A stretch of 64,000 bases of DNA from a virus, in IMG/VR virus record IMGVR_UViG_3300025598_002259, positions 1 through 64,000 of that record. One strand, written 5' to 3'. A program made the translations under genes and the position numbers. Position 1 is the first letter of the stretch. Every line of letters starts with the position of its first letter. Positions 32,649 through 41,102 of the stretch are shown here, one piece after another. A model generated the notes under the pieces. The model made no database searches. It saw only the letters and a program-made list of their open reading frames with translations, and was not told the origin of the DNA.

Positions 32649-33068
32649 ATGAATAAAATTAAAAAAGCTCTTTGGTTTGCATTAGGTATTATATTTTTAG
32701 GTATAGCATATTTAGGTACATTTGTTCCCGGGTTGCCTTGGTCAACTCCTGCTATTTTAGCCACATGGTGTTTTAGTAAGAGTTCAGAAAAATTCCATAA
32801 CTATATGCTTAATCATAAACTTTTTGGACCAGTTATACGCAACTGGAGTGAGGGCAGGGTATTTCCTACCATTGCTAAATGGCTAATGTTTGCAAGTATG
32901 GATTTTAGTTTGATTCTAATCTATTGGCGCACACACAATTGGAAATTGTGTTTAGGTCTAAGCATATTCTTTGCTACTATATTACTTTGGGCAAGTAGAC
33001 TTCCTGGAAATCGTATTGAAGCAGATCGTAGAAAAGCTGCTGGAGAAAAACTAGGTTGGTTCAAATAA
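32649..33068 (+). CDS. inner-membrane protein, DUF454/YbaN-like
   Basis: The 139-residue protein has FVPGLPWSTPAILATWCFSKSSEKFHNYML, given here as the FVPGLP-T-AILA and SSEKFH motifs of the YbaN (DUF454) family, and about three membrane helices (8-30, 35-50, 90-125). YbaN proteins are small bacterial membrane proteins of uncertain role. It is one of the few rightward genes in this part and ends at a strong hairpin shared with the convergent lipoprotein gene. Likely host-derived. Confidence 0.8.
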   Translation: MNKIKKALWFALGIIFLGIAYLGTFVPGLPWSTPAILATWCFSKSSEKFHNYMLNHKLFGPVIRNWSEGRVFPTIAKWLMFASMDFSLILIYWRTHNWKLCLGLSIFFATILLWASRLPGNRIEADRRKAAGEKLGWFK

Positions 33069-33069
33069 G

Positions 33070-33093
33070 AGAAAGGGCCCTAAGGCCCTTTCT
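33070..33093. terminator. bidirectional hairpin between convergent genes
   Basis: A 10-bp perfect stem (AGAAAGGGCC/GGCCCTTTCT) with a 4-base loop lies right after the DUF454 stop and just beyond the end of the leftward lipoprotein gene. It could terminate both. Confidence 0.7.
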
Positions 33094-33114
33094 ATATTAT
33101 CGACTAGTGCAGTC

Positions 33115-33603
33115 TTACTTTAATGGAAACGGACTAACAATAACACGCGGCTCAACATATAGCGGCGTGGGCTTTTTAGTCTCCGGGTTTAAACAAAGCA
33201 CCCAAGTACCGTCAGCCGCAGCAGGACTATACAATCCATTAGGATCAGCCTGAGCAATAGTGGTCAGTACGTGATAGTTATCACCAACTGCCTTTTGTGG
33301 GTTGGTATACTGTGTGGCATAAGGAATGCCAAATCCAACCGAATCACACAACTTCCTAAGATTGTTGTTCATGTCAACAACATAAGTGATGGTGGTAATA
33401 TTCTGATCGCGTAGTTCGAGAATTTCTTTTAACATGCGTTTTTCGGCAAAATTAACAATGCCAGGCATGCCTACGCTCTGTACGGCCTGCAGACTCATCT
33501 GCTCCTGTTTTTGTTTTTCAATTTGAGTAGAACTCTGAGGACCTTCTTCACAACCAGAAAGCATGATAGCCGAAGCAGCAACAATCGAAATAAACTTATT
33601 CAT
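33115..33603 (-). CDS. secreted lipoprotein
   Basis: The start is the ATG at 33603 (TTGGAG upstream), giving a lipoprotein signal FISIVAASAIMLSGCEE with Cys near residue 18. The longer frame to 33672 overlaps the upstream gene. The mature part (about 145 residues) has a helical stretch then TTITYVVDMNNNLRKLCDS and GTWVLCLNPETKKP. No family is recognised. It is the last of three genes for secreted or membrane proteins. Confidence 0.65.
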   Translation of the reverse strand: MNKFISIVAASAIMLSGCEEGPQSSTQIEKQKQEQMSLQAVQSVGMPGIVNFAEKRMLKEILELRDQNITTITYVVDMNNNLRKLCDSVGFGIPYATQYTNPQKAVGDNYHVLTTIAQADPNGLYSPAAADGTWVLCLNPETKKPTPLYVEPRVIVSPFPLK

Positions 33604-33614
33604 ATAAACTCCAA

Positions 33615-34082
33615 TTAAGGTGAAAGAGTAGTGACCCATTGGGTACGCGGGGGATTTCCCGCAGTAGTCCATTGGCTATTAACAATATAATAACCGTTTG
33701 TATAGGTATGTAAATACGATTGATTATTCGGCACAGCAAAAACGCCAGTCAAATAATTAACCTGCGTACATCCATTATTAACCGCTAAACTGGAAGAAAT
33801 CAACGTACCGTCACTGGCCCATGTAGCATTATAGACGCTGGCGTAATATACGGTGTGTACACCACCTCTACCACTTCCAACAGTAGCATAACCAACATAT
33901 TCGATTTGTCCGCGAACTGTGCCGTTGCCGTCAATAGATGTAGCAACGACATTGGTGGTCCATGGGTTACTGGAGCACGGCGGTGCTACACTAGGATCTC
34001 CCTTGAGAGAAACATAAGTTGTAGCATTGGCAGAGCCAATTGCTAAAAAACTTGTAGCAATAACACTAATAAACTTATTCAT
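33615..34082 (-). CDS. secreted protein of unknown function
   Basis: The 155-residue protein has a signal peptide (FISVIATSFLAIGSANA, cleaved near 20) and a Ser/Thr/Asn/Tyr-rich beta-type mature chain with two cysteines. The signal sequences of this and the next gene are alike (MNKFIS), as in the outer-membrane protein at 1457. Function unknown; surface exposure is likely. Confidence 0.6.
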   Translation of the reverse strand: MNKFISVIATSFLAIGSANATTYVSLKGDPSVAPPCSSNPWTTNVVATSIDGNGTVRGQIEYVGYATVGSGRGGVHTVYYASVYNATWASDGTLISSSLAVNNGCTQVNYLTGVFAVPNNQSYLHTYTNGYYIVNSQWTTAGNPPRTQWVTTLSP

Positions 34083-34093
34083 ATAATCCCCTT

Positions 34094-34417
34094 TTAATTT
34101 GACTTCAAACTTTCATAAAACATTCGCAAATGAGGTGGCAATTTCTCAATGTCGTAAGTTGAAAAACGATCAAGAATTACACCACGCAACAGAACCTTGT
34201 GTTCTGCATCTGCATTAATATAATCAGCCTCTAGCCCAGAAAGATCACGAATCATGCCATCGTTATACTGTTGGCTTTCATGAAATACCTGATTATCTAC
34301 GGCTGTATAACGGGGGGCAAAAAACTTATACATTCCATACCCACCGAATGCTAGTGCAAAAACGGCCGCACCAGCAAGAGCAAGACCACCAATTCCTACA
34401 CCGACTTCTTTAATCAT
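34094..34417 (-). CDS. membrane-anchored protein, 107 aa
   Basis: I chose the ATG at 34417; the TTG at 34432 is part of the TTGGAG ribosome-binding site. One N-terminal membrane helix (about 5-32, Gly/Ala-rich) is followed by a soluble helical domain (ESQQYNDGMIRDLSGLEAD). No family is recognised. First gene of the three-gene secreted/membrane unit. Confidence 0.6.
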   Translation of the reverse strand: MIKEVGVGIGGLALAGAAVFALAFGGYGMYKFFAPRYTAVDNQVFHESQQYNDGMIRDLSGLEADYINADAEHKVLLRGVILDRFSTYDIEKLPPHLRMFYESLKSN

Positions 34418-34441
34418 ATATATTAACTCCAATTAAAGTTA

Positions 34442-34472
34442 GAAAAACTAGGTCCTATTTCTAGGACCTAGT
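34442..34472 (-). terminator. terminator of the Ro/TROVE gene
   Basis: An 11-bp perfect stem (ACTAGGTCCTA/TAGGACCTAGT) with a GAAA loop followed by TTTTTC on the minus strand, two bases after the TROVE stop codon. Confidence 0.9.
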
Positions 34473-34474
34473 GG

Positions 34475-35875
34475 TTACTGAATAACTGCGTAACGCGAGT
34501 TATTCAAAGTCTTCAACATCACTGCTGTTGGATTGAAATCCTCAGCAGCCAAGATCGAAGTCATAATCGACGGGCTGAAACCCGAGACTAGAGCAACGCC
34601 CTTGTCATTGTGCTTGACTGGAACGTTGCCTGCTCGTGCATGCAGATTCCAGAACACAATCTTCGGCACAGCGTAACCAGCCTTCTCATACTTACGCTCG
34701 ATCATCTGCATAGCAGAGTCGTCGTAACGAATGCACTGGTTGAACTCCATGTCCGATAGGATGAGAATATACTTTGGCATATCCTCAGCAGCAACCTTAC
34801 CCTTAACAGCATACTTGAGAATCGAATCAAAGGCGCTGTGCAGGTTAGTGCTCATGCCCCATTCGGCCTGCTGTAGCTGATTGAGCTTCGAGATCAAATT
34901 GCCCTTGAGCACTTCAATCTTCGACTGCTCGCTAAAGGTCAAGAACATATCCTTAAATGGACCAGTGTTCTTATCAGCAAGGTACAATCCCAAGCTAACC
35001 GAAACGTCCATGCAAGTCAAATTCTTGTTACCACCAACCGGCGAGCTCATAGAGCCCGACACGTCAACCACAGGAAGAACCAACTGGTCTCCAATGTAGT
35101 TAGGCAAAGCATCCCACTGAGCCTGGATGACAGTGTCATCGCCACCAAAGGTGCGAGCCTTGATAACATCGTACGGGTAAACCGCACCAGCGTTAACCTT
35201 AGCCTCACCAGTGGACAACTTAATCTTGTAGGTCTCATAACCCATAGGATCATGCTTCTTGAATGCCTTCTGATAACGGCTAGCAGCCAAGCTAGGTACA
35301 TGGCTGTAGTTGATCTCAGTCCACTCATTCGCACACATGTTCTGCTCGACAACCTTAGTCAAGTTGACTAGAGTCTTGCGGTAAGTCTTAGGAGTCATGC
35401 CAAGCGCATTACGCAACTCAGCAGTCTTCTCGCCCTTACGTGGCATCCACTTAGCACAGAGACCGTTGCCAGCCTTAAGTGCAGCATGGATGAGATCAAA
35501 AGACATGCTCTTGACTTCCGGATCGTGCTCAAAAATCAACAGGTCGTCCCAGCGGCCGAACTCAGCCAAATGCGGAAGCACACGCTTCAACACATCCGGG
35601 TTCTTACGCTCAAGGCTGAGCAAGACCTTGCGAACAAGGTCGCGCTCACCTGCACCGCCACGAACGTCGCGAGCCCACATGAGCAAGCGAAGAGCCAAAG
35701 TCTCATCTTCGGCTAGCGCACGATGAAACTCGGCGCTCAAATCCTTGCCACGGCTTGCGCCGATTGCAAAGAACAAATCAACAAGATTGCTCTTGCTGGA
35801 ATCGAAAGTCTTCATACCATTTGCGGTACGAGTTTCCATCTGTACATCTTTCACTGCATCTACAAACATATTCAT
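34475..35875 (-). CDS. rsr: Ro60-like TROVE domain RNA-binding protein
   Basis: The protein of about 466 residues has an N-terminal TROVE HEAT-repeat ring (FFAIGASRGKDLSAEF, RDVRGGAGERDLVRK, LPHLAEFGRWDDLL). Its C-terminal von Willebrand A domain has the metal site VVDVSGSMSSP near 270. Ro proteins bind misfolded RNAs and Y RNAs and, with PNPase, remodel RNA under stress. I chose the third in-frame ATG (35875), seven bases after AAGGAG. A Y-RNA-like gene and a consensus promoter lie directly upstream. Its base composition is less AT-rich than its neighbours, suggesting recent transfer. Confidence 0.92.
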   Translation of the reverse strand: MNMFVDAVKDVQMETRTANGMKTFDSSKSNLVDLFFAIGASRGKDLSAEFHRALAEDETLALRLLMWARDVRGGAGERDLVRKVLLSLERKNPDVLKRVLPHLAEFGRWDDLLIFEHDPEVKSMSFDLIHAALKAGNGLCAKWMPRKGEKTAELRNALGMTPKTYRKTLVNLTKVVEQNMCANEWTEINYSHVPSLAASRYQKAFKKHDPMGYETYKIKLSTGEAKVNAGAVYPYDVIKARTFGGDDTVIQAQWDALPNYIGDQLVLPVVDVSGSMSSPVGGNKNLTCMDVSVSLGLYLADKNTGPFKDMFLTFSEQSKIEVLKGNLISKLNQLQQAEWGMSTNLHSAFDSILKYAVKGKVAAEDMPKYILILSDMEFNQCIRYDDSAMQMIERKYEKAGYAVPKIVFWNLHARAGNVPVKHNDKGVALVSGFSPSIMTSILAAEDFNPTAVMLKTLNNSRYAVIQ

Positions 35876-35963
35876 CTTCATTCTCCTTACAGGTTAAGAC
35901 TAGTTTAACGTCCTAGCAGACAAGCTTTTTTTAAATGCGGAACTTAAACCTAATTTAAAAACA

Positions 35964-36061
35964 GGATAGCTTTCTACTTTTTGATTTGAGTGAGAAATCG
36001 AAACTCACCTTGCTGGCGCGAAGCCTGCACGCGAAGTTTTGTGGATTTGCTGTAACTATCC
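35964..36061 (-). ncRNA. probable Y RNA partner of the Ro protein
   Basis: A 98-nt segment closed by GGATAG/CTATCC (36061-36056 with 35969-35964). It contains two hairpins: TGCAGGC/GCCAGCA with an A-A mismatch (36011-36029), and GTGAG/CTCAC around a T-loop-like TTTCGATTT (35990-36008). Bacterial Y RNAs are about this size, have a terminal stem and a tRNA-like module, and are usually encoded beside rsr. A consensus promoter lies 22 bases upstream. The Ro-binding motif itself was not verified. Confidence 0.65.
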
Positions 36062-36082
36062 TTAATTTCAAACTATGCAGAT

Positions 36083-36111
36083 ATTATAATTAACTTTTAC
36101 CTAACTGTCAA
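36083..36111 (-). promoter_or_regulatory. consensus sigma70 promoter, TTGACA-N17-TATAAT
   Basis: Perfect -35 (36106-36111) and -10 (36083-36088) hexamers with a 17-base spacer; the start near 36076 would give an RNA beginning just before the Y-RNA-like fold and continuing into the TROVE gene. Confidence 0.88.
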
Positions 36112-36315
36112 CTACTTTTTTGTACCTGCCAAAATAGATAAATCTTTAATATCTGGATTCTTTTTATAAATCCTTTGTATATTTTTATAATGACGATACT
36201 TTTGGTAAAAGTCAATAAATTTGATAAAAGGAAATGCTAATACCAAAACTACGAGTAACAAAACAGCTAATGGATAGAGCCAAACCCAATGGTACCCTAG
36301 TTTCGGATCTCGCAT
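36112..36315 (-). CDS. small membrane protein, 67 aa
   Basis: A single strong membrane helix (about 12-33, WLYPLAVLLLVVLVLAFPFI) with a basic Tyr-rich tail (KYRHYKNIQRIYKK). It starts 3 bases after the peroxiredoxin stop, so it is probably co-transcribed. Function unknown. Confidence 0.6.
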   Translation of the reverse strand: MRDPKLGYHWVWLYPLAVLLLVVLVLAFPFIKFIDFYQKYRHYKNIQRIYKKNPDIKDLSILAGTKK

Positions 36316-36318
36316 TAC

Positions 36319-36849
36319 TTATCCCTTAAGATAAGCAAGTACATTTTCTGGGCTAGTTTCGCCGTACGGGTCGCTGCTAAAATTGTCCTCACGTCCGGGC
36401 TCATCGAAAATCTTTTCGATTACACCGTCGTTAACAACAGCGGCATAGCGATGACTGCGATAGCCAAACCCAATTGCACTCTTATCAACAAGGCGACCCA
36501 TTAGACGAGTAAACTGTCCGGTACCGTCGGGAATAACCTTAACATTCTTAATACCCAAGTGGCGAGCCCATTCGTTCATAACAAATGCATCGTTAACACT
36601 AATGCAATAGATTTCATCTACGCCCGAACTCTTAAATTCATTATATCCTTCTTCAAACCCAGGAAGTTGCTTTGACGAGCAAGTAGGTGTAAATGCTCCT
36701 GGAAGGCTAAAAAGAACTACTCGCTTGCCAGCAAACAAATCCTGTGTAGTCTTGGCAACAAACTCACCGCCGATTGGGCATCCTCCGTCTTCAGTAGGTT
36801 CATCGCCCTCGCGGAACATAAATGTAACATTTGGAACTGTCCAATTCAT
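36319..36849 (-). CDS. peroxiredoxin, Prx5 family
   Basis: The 176-residue protein has VVLFSLPGAFTPTCSSKQLP, given by its core PGAFTPTC with the peroxidatic cysteine near 57, then GVDEIYCISVNDAFVMNEWA with a second cysteine and the conserved arginine later (GYRSHRY). It reduces peroxides, usually with glutaredoxin or thioredoxin. A phage copy would protect the infected cell from oxidative stress, which fits the redox theme of the window. A sigma70 promoter lies 40 bases upstream. Confidence 0.92.
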   Translation of the reverse strand: MNWTVPNVTFMFREGDEPTEDGGCPIGGEFVAKTTQDLFAGKRVVLFSLPGAFTPTCSSKQLPGFEEGYNEFKSSGVDEIYCISVNDAFVMNEWARHLGIKNVKVIPDGTGQFTRLMGRLVDKSAIGFGYRSHRYAAVVNDGVIEKIFDEPGREDNFSSDPYGETSPENVLAYLKG

Positions 36850-36888
36850 TATATTTCTCCTTTTAATGTTGTATCTAATAACTGAGAT

Positions 36889-36917
36889 AGTATATAATTG
36901 TTAAAAATAAAAGTCAA
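36889..36917 (-). promoter_or_regulatory. sigma70-type promoter of the peroxiredoxin gene
   Basis: TTGACT (36912-36917), 17-base spacer, TATACT (36889-36894), one mismatch in each hexamer. Start near 36882. Confidence 0.75.
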
Positions 36918-37462
36918 CTACCAGTTTTACCAATTTCTTTTTTAATAGTATTAAGATAGCCTAAAATAATCTGTTGTCCTTCGGCGCTCATATCTCGGAA
37001 CAAATCAACTATACTAGCTCTACGTTCATTATCACTATTAGCATCACTTTTACTTTCATTTAGTCGTTTGCATCGTATGCGAAAGTTTTCAGGCCCATTT
37101 TTATTAGTATCGATACTTTTAGGTTGTACATGATCTAGATTTGGAAAATGCATAGGGTTTCTTGTAATTCTATTTTTACCCTTTCCCCAATCGTAGTAAT
37201 AAACATGAAAACCGTCATCCCATTTAACAGAATCGTGTTTATGCATTTGAAAAAACTCTTCTGTTTGTTCGTTAGTCCATTTATATTCTTTTCTATAATA
37301 CCCGTAAAGAGCTACTCTAAATAGTATATGCGGGTCCTCTGCATGTTCTAGTACATAGTTAAAAATGCCTTTACTAAAATAAGTATTTTCATCGTATTCT
37401 AAACTTATCGTTCTTGATAAGATGGCATGATTAATATCGTCGTGAGATAGATTATCTTCCAT
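36914..37462 (-). CDS. HNH endonuclease-like protein
   Basis: The 182-residue protein has the block MHFPNLDHVQPKSID followed by ENFRIRCKRLNESKSD, which matches an HNH-type core (D-H, then N, then a final basic/Asn position). The zinc-binding cysteines of many HNH enzymes are absent. The N-terminal 90 residues are aromatic and acidic with no known motif. It is the last gene of the operon from 39610. It could be a homing- or restriction-type nuclease. Confidence 0.5.
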   Translation of the reverse strand: MEDNLSHDDINHAILSRTISLEYDENTYFSKGIFNYVLEHAEDPHILFRVALYGYYRKEYKWTNEQTEEFFQMHKHDSVKWDDGFHVYYYDWGKGKNRITRNPMHFPNLDHVQPKSIDTNKNGPENFRIRCKRLNESKSDANSDNERRASIVDLFRDMSAEGQQIILGYLNTIKKEIGKTGS

Positions 37463-37473
37463 TCTTTTTCCTT

Positions 37474-38232
37474 TTAAACTTTTTCTCCGTAATTAACAAT
37501 AGCCCATCGATAATTATTTTCGTAAGAATTTATTTTCATAATAGCATCGCCTCGAATATCATGAAAATATAATTGAGCATTAGTTCGAGTATGTAAGCTG
37601 TCTACTAAACAATGGAAACTTGAAGCTACACAGTGTATCTCCTCAGCGTGTTCTATTAATTTAATATATTGCATCATATTATCGGTTATGTTATCTTTAA
37701 CTTCGATAACTTTATAATTTGGCAAATTTTTAGCAGATCTAAATCTTTCTATATTAATAGGTATTCCATTAGGAAATTTTGAAGAACTTCTATGCACTAA
37801 AATATATCGTTCTCCTTGACTCAGATTATTGTATAATTCTTCTGCTCCTTCTACACGTTTCGGAGGTCTAAAGTTTGTATAACGATAGGAAAATGGTATT
37901 TCATAATTTGCATATGTCTGAACATCCCATAATACGGCAGATAATTCGTTATTGATATTTTTAGTTCTTATTAAATCTGTAGGCAAGATTCTGGCTAATT
38001 TATGATCATTAACATATTGATTCTCGCCCTCATCATAATGCCTCAACGGAATAACTTTTATGTTAGGAAAATCTTGATATAAACAAGATAAGGTTTTATA
38101 GAAATGAGGCCAAACAGGAACATGCAATTCTAAACATCTATCAGCGAAATAATGGACCGCGCCGTTATTAACAAAACTATCGCCTAATCCTAGCGGACCG
38201 ACATAAAACAGCCTATCAAATATTTTACTCAT
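37474..38232 (-). CDS. glycosyltransferase-like protein
   Basis: The 252-residue protein starts FDRLFYVGPLGLGDSFVNNG, a GT-B-type glycine loop similar to that of the family 9-like protein at 4168, and has YILVHRSSSKFPNG and CVASSFHCLVDSLHT in the donor-site position. It overlaps the upstream exonuclease gene by 8 bases. It is the only glycan gene inside a nuclease operon. Confidence 0.5.
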   Translation of the reverse strand: MSKIFDRLFYVGPLGLGDSFVNNGAVHYFADRCLELHVPVWPHFYKTLSCLYQDFPNIKVIPLRHYDEGENQYVNDHKLARILPTDLIRTKNINNELSAVLWDVQTYANYEIPFSYRYTNFRPPKRVEGAEELYNNLSQGERYILVHRSSSKFPNGIPINIERFRSAKNLPNYKVIEVKDNITDNMMQYIKLIEHAEEIHCVASSFHCLVDSLHTRTNAQLYFHDIRGDAIMKINSYENNYRWAIVNYGEKV

Positions 38233-38752
38233 TCTTTTTTAATTGTGAATATATATTTTGTACGCCGATCGCCTGTCTTTTAGCATCCTCCAGCGCATTA
38301 TGTAAATTTCCTTTGGGCATATTTGAATTAAATCCTAAATCAAATAAAGTCCTTGTATCTCTCAGATCCCAAAACTTCCAAGGAAATTCTCTATTTAATT
38401 GACGGTATAAATTTTCTATGATCATAAGATCAAATACCGATCCATGACTCCAAAATTTATTACATCCATATGCAAACTTGTGAAATTGATCTATAGCATC
38501 TGAAACTTTAACTCTATTATCAGTATTAAAAGCTTCTTCTATAATTTTAGGATCTTGTTTAGACCACCAATCCAATGTATTAGGATCGATTGATCTTTTT
38601 AAAAGATCTTGATCATCTAAATCGAATTTAATATAAAGTTCATCTATGATTCCTTTATTAAAAGGATCAAAATGTACAGCTCCTAATGTTAAAATAACTG
38701 CATCGGGAGTAACTGACAATGTTTCTAAATCCACCATTAAATGTTTTGACAT
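38225..38752 (-). CDS. DEDDh 3'-5' exonuclease (Rv2179c/DnaQ-like)
   Basis: The 175-residue protein has MVDLETLSV (Asp8/Glu10, motif I), FWSHGSVFDLMIIENL (motif II) and LHNALEDAKRQA (His/Asp of motif III), the full DEDDh set. Small proteins of this type are 3'-5' exoribonucleases or DNA proofreading exonucleases and are common in phages. Its stop touches the neighbouring gene's end with no spacing. Confidence 0.85.
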   Translation of the reverse strand: MSKHLMVDLETLSVTPDAVILTLGAVHFDPFNKGIIDELYIKFDLDDQDLLKRSIDPNTLDWWSKQDPKIIEEAFNTDNRVKVSDAIDQFHKFAYGCNKFWSHGSVFDLMIIENLYRQLNREFPWKFWDLRDTRTLFDLGFNSNMPKGNLHNALEDAKRQAIGVQNIYSQLKKNE

Positions 38753-39610
38753 TTAAGATATTACCTCTTTATTCTCTAAAGCTTTTACAAAAATTTTAAA
38801 CGCAGATATAGCATCTGCAGTATGCAATACTTTTTCACCATTAACATATGCTCTTGATTTTTGGAATTTGGCTTCGAGGTTATTTTTCTTGCAAATCTCT
38901 ACAAAACTTTTTCTAAAAGTCTCTGTATCGGCCTTTCCTGCATGCCAAATATCTACAAAATATCCTTCACTATTATAAGGAGAAATTCCTACATTCATAC
39001 CTGAATCACCTACGTTATTCTTGCTGACATAACGTCCTGTAACATTAGTAAACAAACCAGGGTTATCATTAAAAATCTGTTGAAGGTGTTCTGCTTTATT
39101 TTGATCTTTTTCTGAAGAAGATGTTAATTTACGAATTACTTTTTTATCATTAAGATTGCTTGGGCGAATTAACGGAATAAATTCACAATGTGTATGTCCG
39201 TTATGTTCGAATATTATAACGCTAATCAACGTGATTCGTAATGGCGTGTTTTCGTTAAGCCATTTTACGAAACCTTTAATATGCTCGTCAGCATCTTCAC
39301 AAATCAATACACCATCGTCGCATTGTTTATCATACATGTAATATGTGATTTTGCTGGCGTGAACACTGTCAAGCCAGCCAGAAGCATCCTGGCTTTCAAT
39401 AACTAGTACTGTCTCGTTAGATTCGTCTCGAACTACTAGGTCTACTCTTTTAGAATGAGTAGTGTGTTCTTCAGGTGTTATTGAATAACCGTCTTCGTAA
39501 CTAAGGTCTAAAGAAGTTAACAAACGACGAACTGTTTCTAGATCATTTGAAATAAATTTGGTAAAAAAAACTTCTCCACCAAATGCATCTTTAATATTAG
39601 TACGCTTCAT
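38753..39610 (-). CDS. PD-(D/E)XK nuclease-like protein
   Basis: The 285-residue protein has VDLVVRDESNETVLVIESQ (near 55-72), the D-(x)n-E-x-Q/K signature of restriction-like nucleases in the form seen in DUF4268-type proteins, followed by SVHASKITYYMY and DGVLICED. The C-terminal half (about 190-285) is a separate alpha/beta domain. It is first in the operon 39610-36914 and has its own consensus promoter. Roles in host DNA attack or counter-defence are possible but not shown. Confidence 0.55.
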   Translation of the reverse strand: MKRTNIKDAFGGEVFFTKFISNDLETVRRLLTSLDLSYEDGYSITPEEHTTHSKRVDLVVRDESNETVLVIESQDASGWLDSVHASKITYYMYDKQCDDGVLICEDADEHIKGFVKWLNENTPLRITLISVIIFEHNGHTHCEFIPLIRPSNLNDKKVIRKLTSSSEKDQNKAEHLQQIFNDNPGLFTNVTGRYVSKNNVGDSGMNVGISPYNSEGYFVDIWHAGKADTETFRKSFVEICKKNNLEAKFQKSRAYVNGEKVLHTADAISAFKIFVKALENKEVIS

Positions 39611-39636
39611 GTATGCCTTATATTATATAATAAAAT

Positions 39637-39665
39637 ATTATATGATACAAGGCAAATATTGTCAA
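39637..39665 (-). promoter_or_regulatory. consensus sigma70 promoter, TTGACA-N17-TATAAT
   Basis: Perfect hexamers (39660-39665 and 39637-39642) at 17-base spacing, start near 39630, upstream of the nuclease operon. An AT-rich stretch lies between it and the ATG. Confidence 0.88.
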
Positions 39666-39666
39666 A

Positions 39667-39873
39667 TTAATCGTAACGAGCAATAACGTTTAATTCTTTT
39701 TGTTTCTTACGCCATCGAGCTTTTGCAGCAGCCTTAGCTTTTCTTCTAGCGACTGTAGGCTTTTCATAATATTGTCTTTCTAGAACTTCAATTAAAATAC
39801 CACTATCCTCTACTTTCTTTTTAAATTTTCTTAAAGCAGAATTAATATTACCATCTTTTACATATACTTTCAT
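39667..39873 (-). CDS. rpsU: ribosomal protein bS21
   Basis: The 68-residue protein shows the bS21 pattern: VKDGNINSALRKFKKKVEDSG at the N-terminus, ERQYYEKPTVARRKAKAAAKAR, then a basic tail. bS21 sits at the mRNA exit of the 30S subunit and helps Shine-Dalgarno pairing; phage copies are thought to enter host ribosomes and favour phage messages. Its ATG overlaps the clpX stop as ATGA. Confidence 0.95.
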   Translation of the reverse strand: MKVYVKDGNINSALRKFKKKVEDSGILIEVLERQYYEKPTVARRKAKAAAKARWRKKQKELNVIARYD

Positions 39874-41102
39874 AGTTTATTTTCTTTTTTACTCTTATTA
39901 AAAATTAGCGTTGCTGGCTCGCCGGCCACCGCCTCTTTAGTTATCACAATTTTATTAAGGCCTCTTGAAACTAGATCCACGGCATCAAATTGATAAGGAA
40001 GCAATATTTTTTCTAAAATATTCTTCAATCCTCTAGCATTAGTCTGTAGATTTTTTGATTTATTGGCAATATCTTCAAGAGCATCATTATTAAATTCTAG
40101 AGTAATACCATCTAACTCAAACAAGTATCGATATTGTGATATTAAACTATTTTTAGGTTCTTTTAGAATTCTTACTAGATCTTTAATATCTAATTCTTCA
40201 ACATTAGTAATTAACCCAAAACGACCGACGAATTCTGGAATCATTCCAAATGTAATCAAATCTTTAGTGGTAACATCACAATAATTAGCAGCTAAATTTT
40301 TATTAGTTAATTTCGACCCAAATCCTACACTACTTGTTGTATTTCTACGACTAATAATTTTATCTAATCCGACAAATGCTCCACCACAAATAAACAAGAT
40401 ACTACTAGTATCAACCTCAATCATTTCTCCTCGAGGGTGTTTACGTTTATCAGCAGCGGGCACACGTACAATAGAACCTTCAATCATTTTAAGCAATGAC
40501 TGTTGCACACCTTCGCCGCCTACGTCTCTGGTAAGACTAACATTTTCGCCTTTGCGGCTTAATTTGTCAATTTCATCAACATAAATGATTCCATGTTTGG
40601 CTCGATCTATATCTCCGTCTGCTGCAGAAATAAGACGATTTAAAATACTTTCAACATCATCACCTACATATCCTGCTTCGGTTAAACCGGTAGCATCACA
40701 AATAGCAAAAGGAACATCTAGATATTCTGATAATTTCTTAGCCAACATTGTTTTTCCACACCCAGTTGGACCTAAGAGTAATACATTGGTTTTTTCTATT
40801 TGAATATCTTTATTATAATTATGAATTCTTTTGAAATGCTGACATACCGCTACACTTAAAGCAATTTTAGCATCTTCTTGTCCTATTACGTATTGATCTA
40901 AATATTCTTTTATTCTTACTGGATTATAAATTTCTTTAGAATTTTCTAAAGGGAATTTTTTGATTTTTTCTTCATCTAACATATCTTGGCATAGTTCTAC
41001 ACAACTATTGCAAATAGCTGCAGAATCGCCTACGATTAATTTTTTAACATCTTCTTTAGATTTGTTACAAAAATCACAATAATGAGTTTTATTTTTTTCC
41101 AC
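39870..41102 (-). CDS. clpX: ATP-dependent unfoldase ClpX
   Basis: The 410-residue protein has an intact N-terminal zinc domain (CDFCNK...CNSCVELC), Walker A GPTGCGKTML near 112, the pore loop GYVGDD, the Walker B region IIYVDEIDKL, an RKH loop (ADKRKHPRG) and a sensor/arginine-finger region (EFVGRFG). The ClpP-docking loop reads VGFGS where bacterial ClpX has IGF, so docking on host ClpP is plausible. The zinc domain binds adaptors and SspB-type tails. With the phage tmRNA and ClpS it suggests redirected proteolysis. It overlaps the upstream gene by 14 bases. Confidence 0.95.
   Translation of the reverse strand: MEKNKTHYCDFCNKSKEDVKKLIVGDSAAICNSCVELCQDMLDEEKIKKFPLENSKEIYNPVRIKEYLDQYVIGQEDAKIALSVAVCQHFKRIHNYNKDIQIEKTNVLLLGPTGCGKTMLAKKLSEYLDVPFAICDATGLTEAGYVGDDVESILNRLISAADGDIDRAKHGIIYVDEIDKLSRKGENVSLTRDVGGEGVQQSLLKMIEGSIVRVPAADKRKHPRGEMIEVDTSSILFICGGAFVGLDKIISRRNTTSSVGFGSKLTNKNLAANYCDVTTKDLITFGMIPEFVGRFGLITNVEELDIKDLVRILKEPKNSLISQYRYLFELDGITLEFNNDALEDIANKSKNLQTNARGLKNILEKILLPYQFDAVDLVSRGLNKIVITKEAVAGEPATLIFNKSKKENKL

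Noticed and set aside
35047-35726. Extra ORFs inside the TROVE gene on both strands
   Set aside because: The TROVE gene has higher GC and therefore fewer chance stops; these frames have no ribosome-binding sites or homology.
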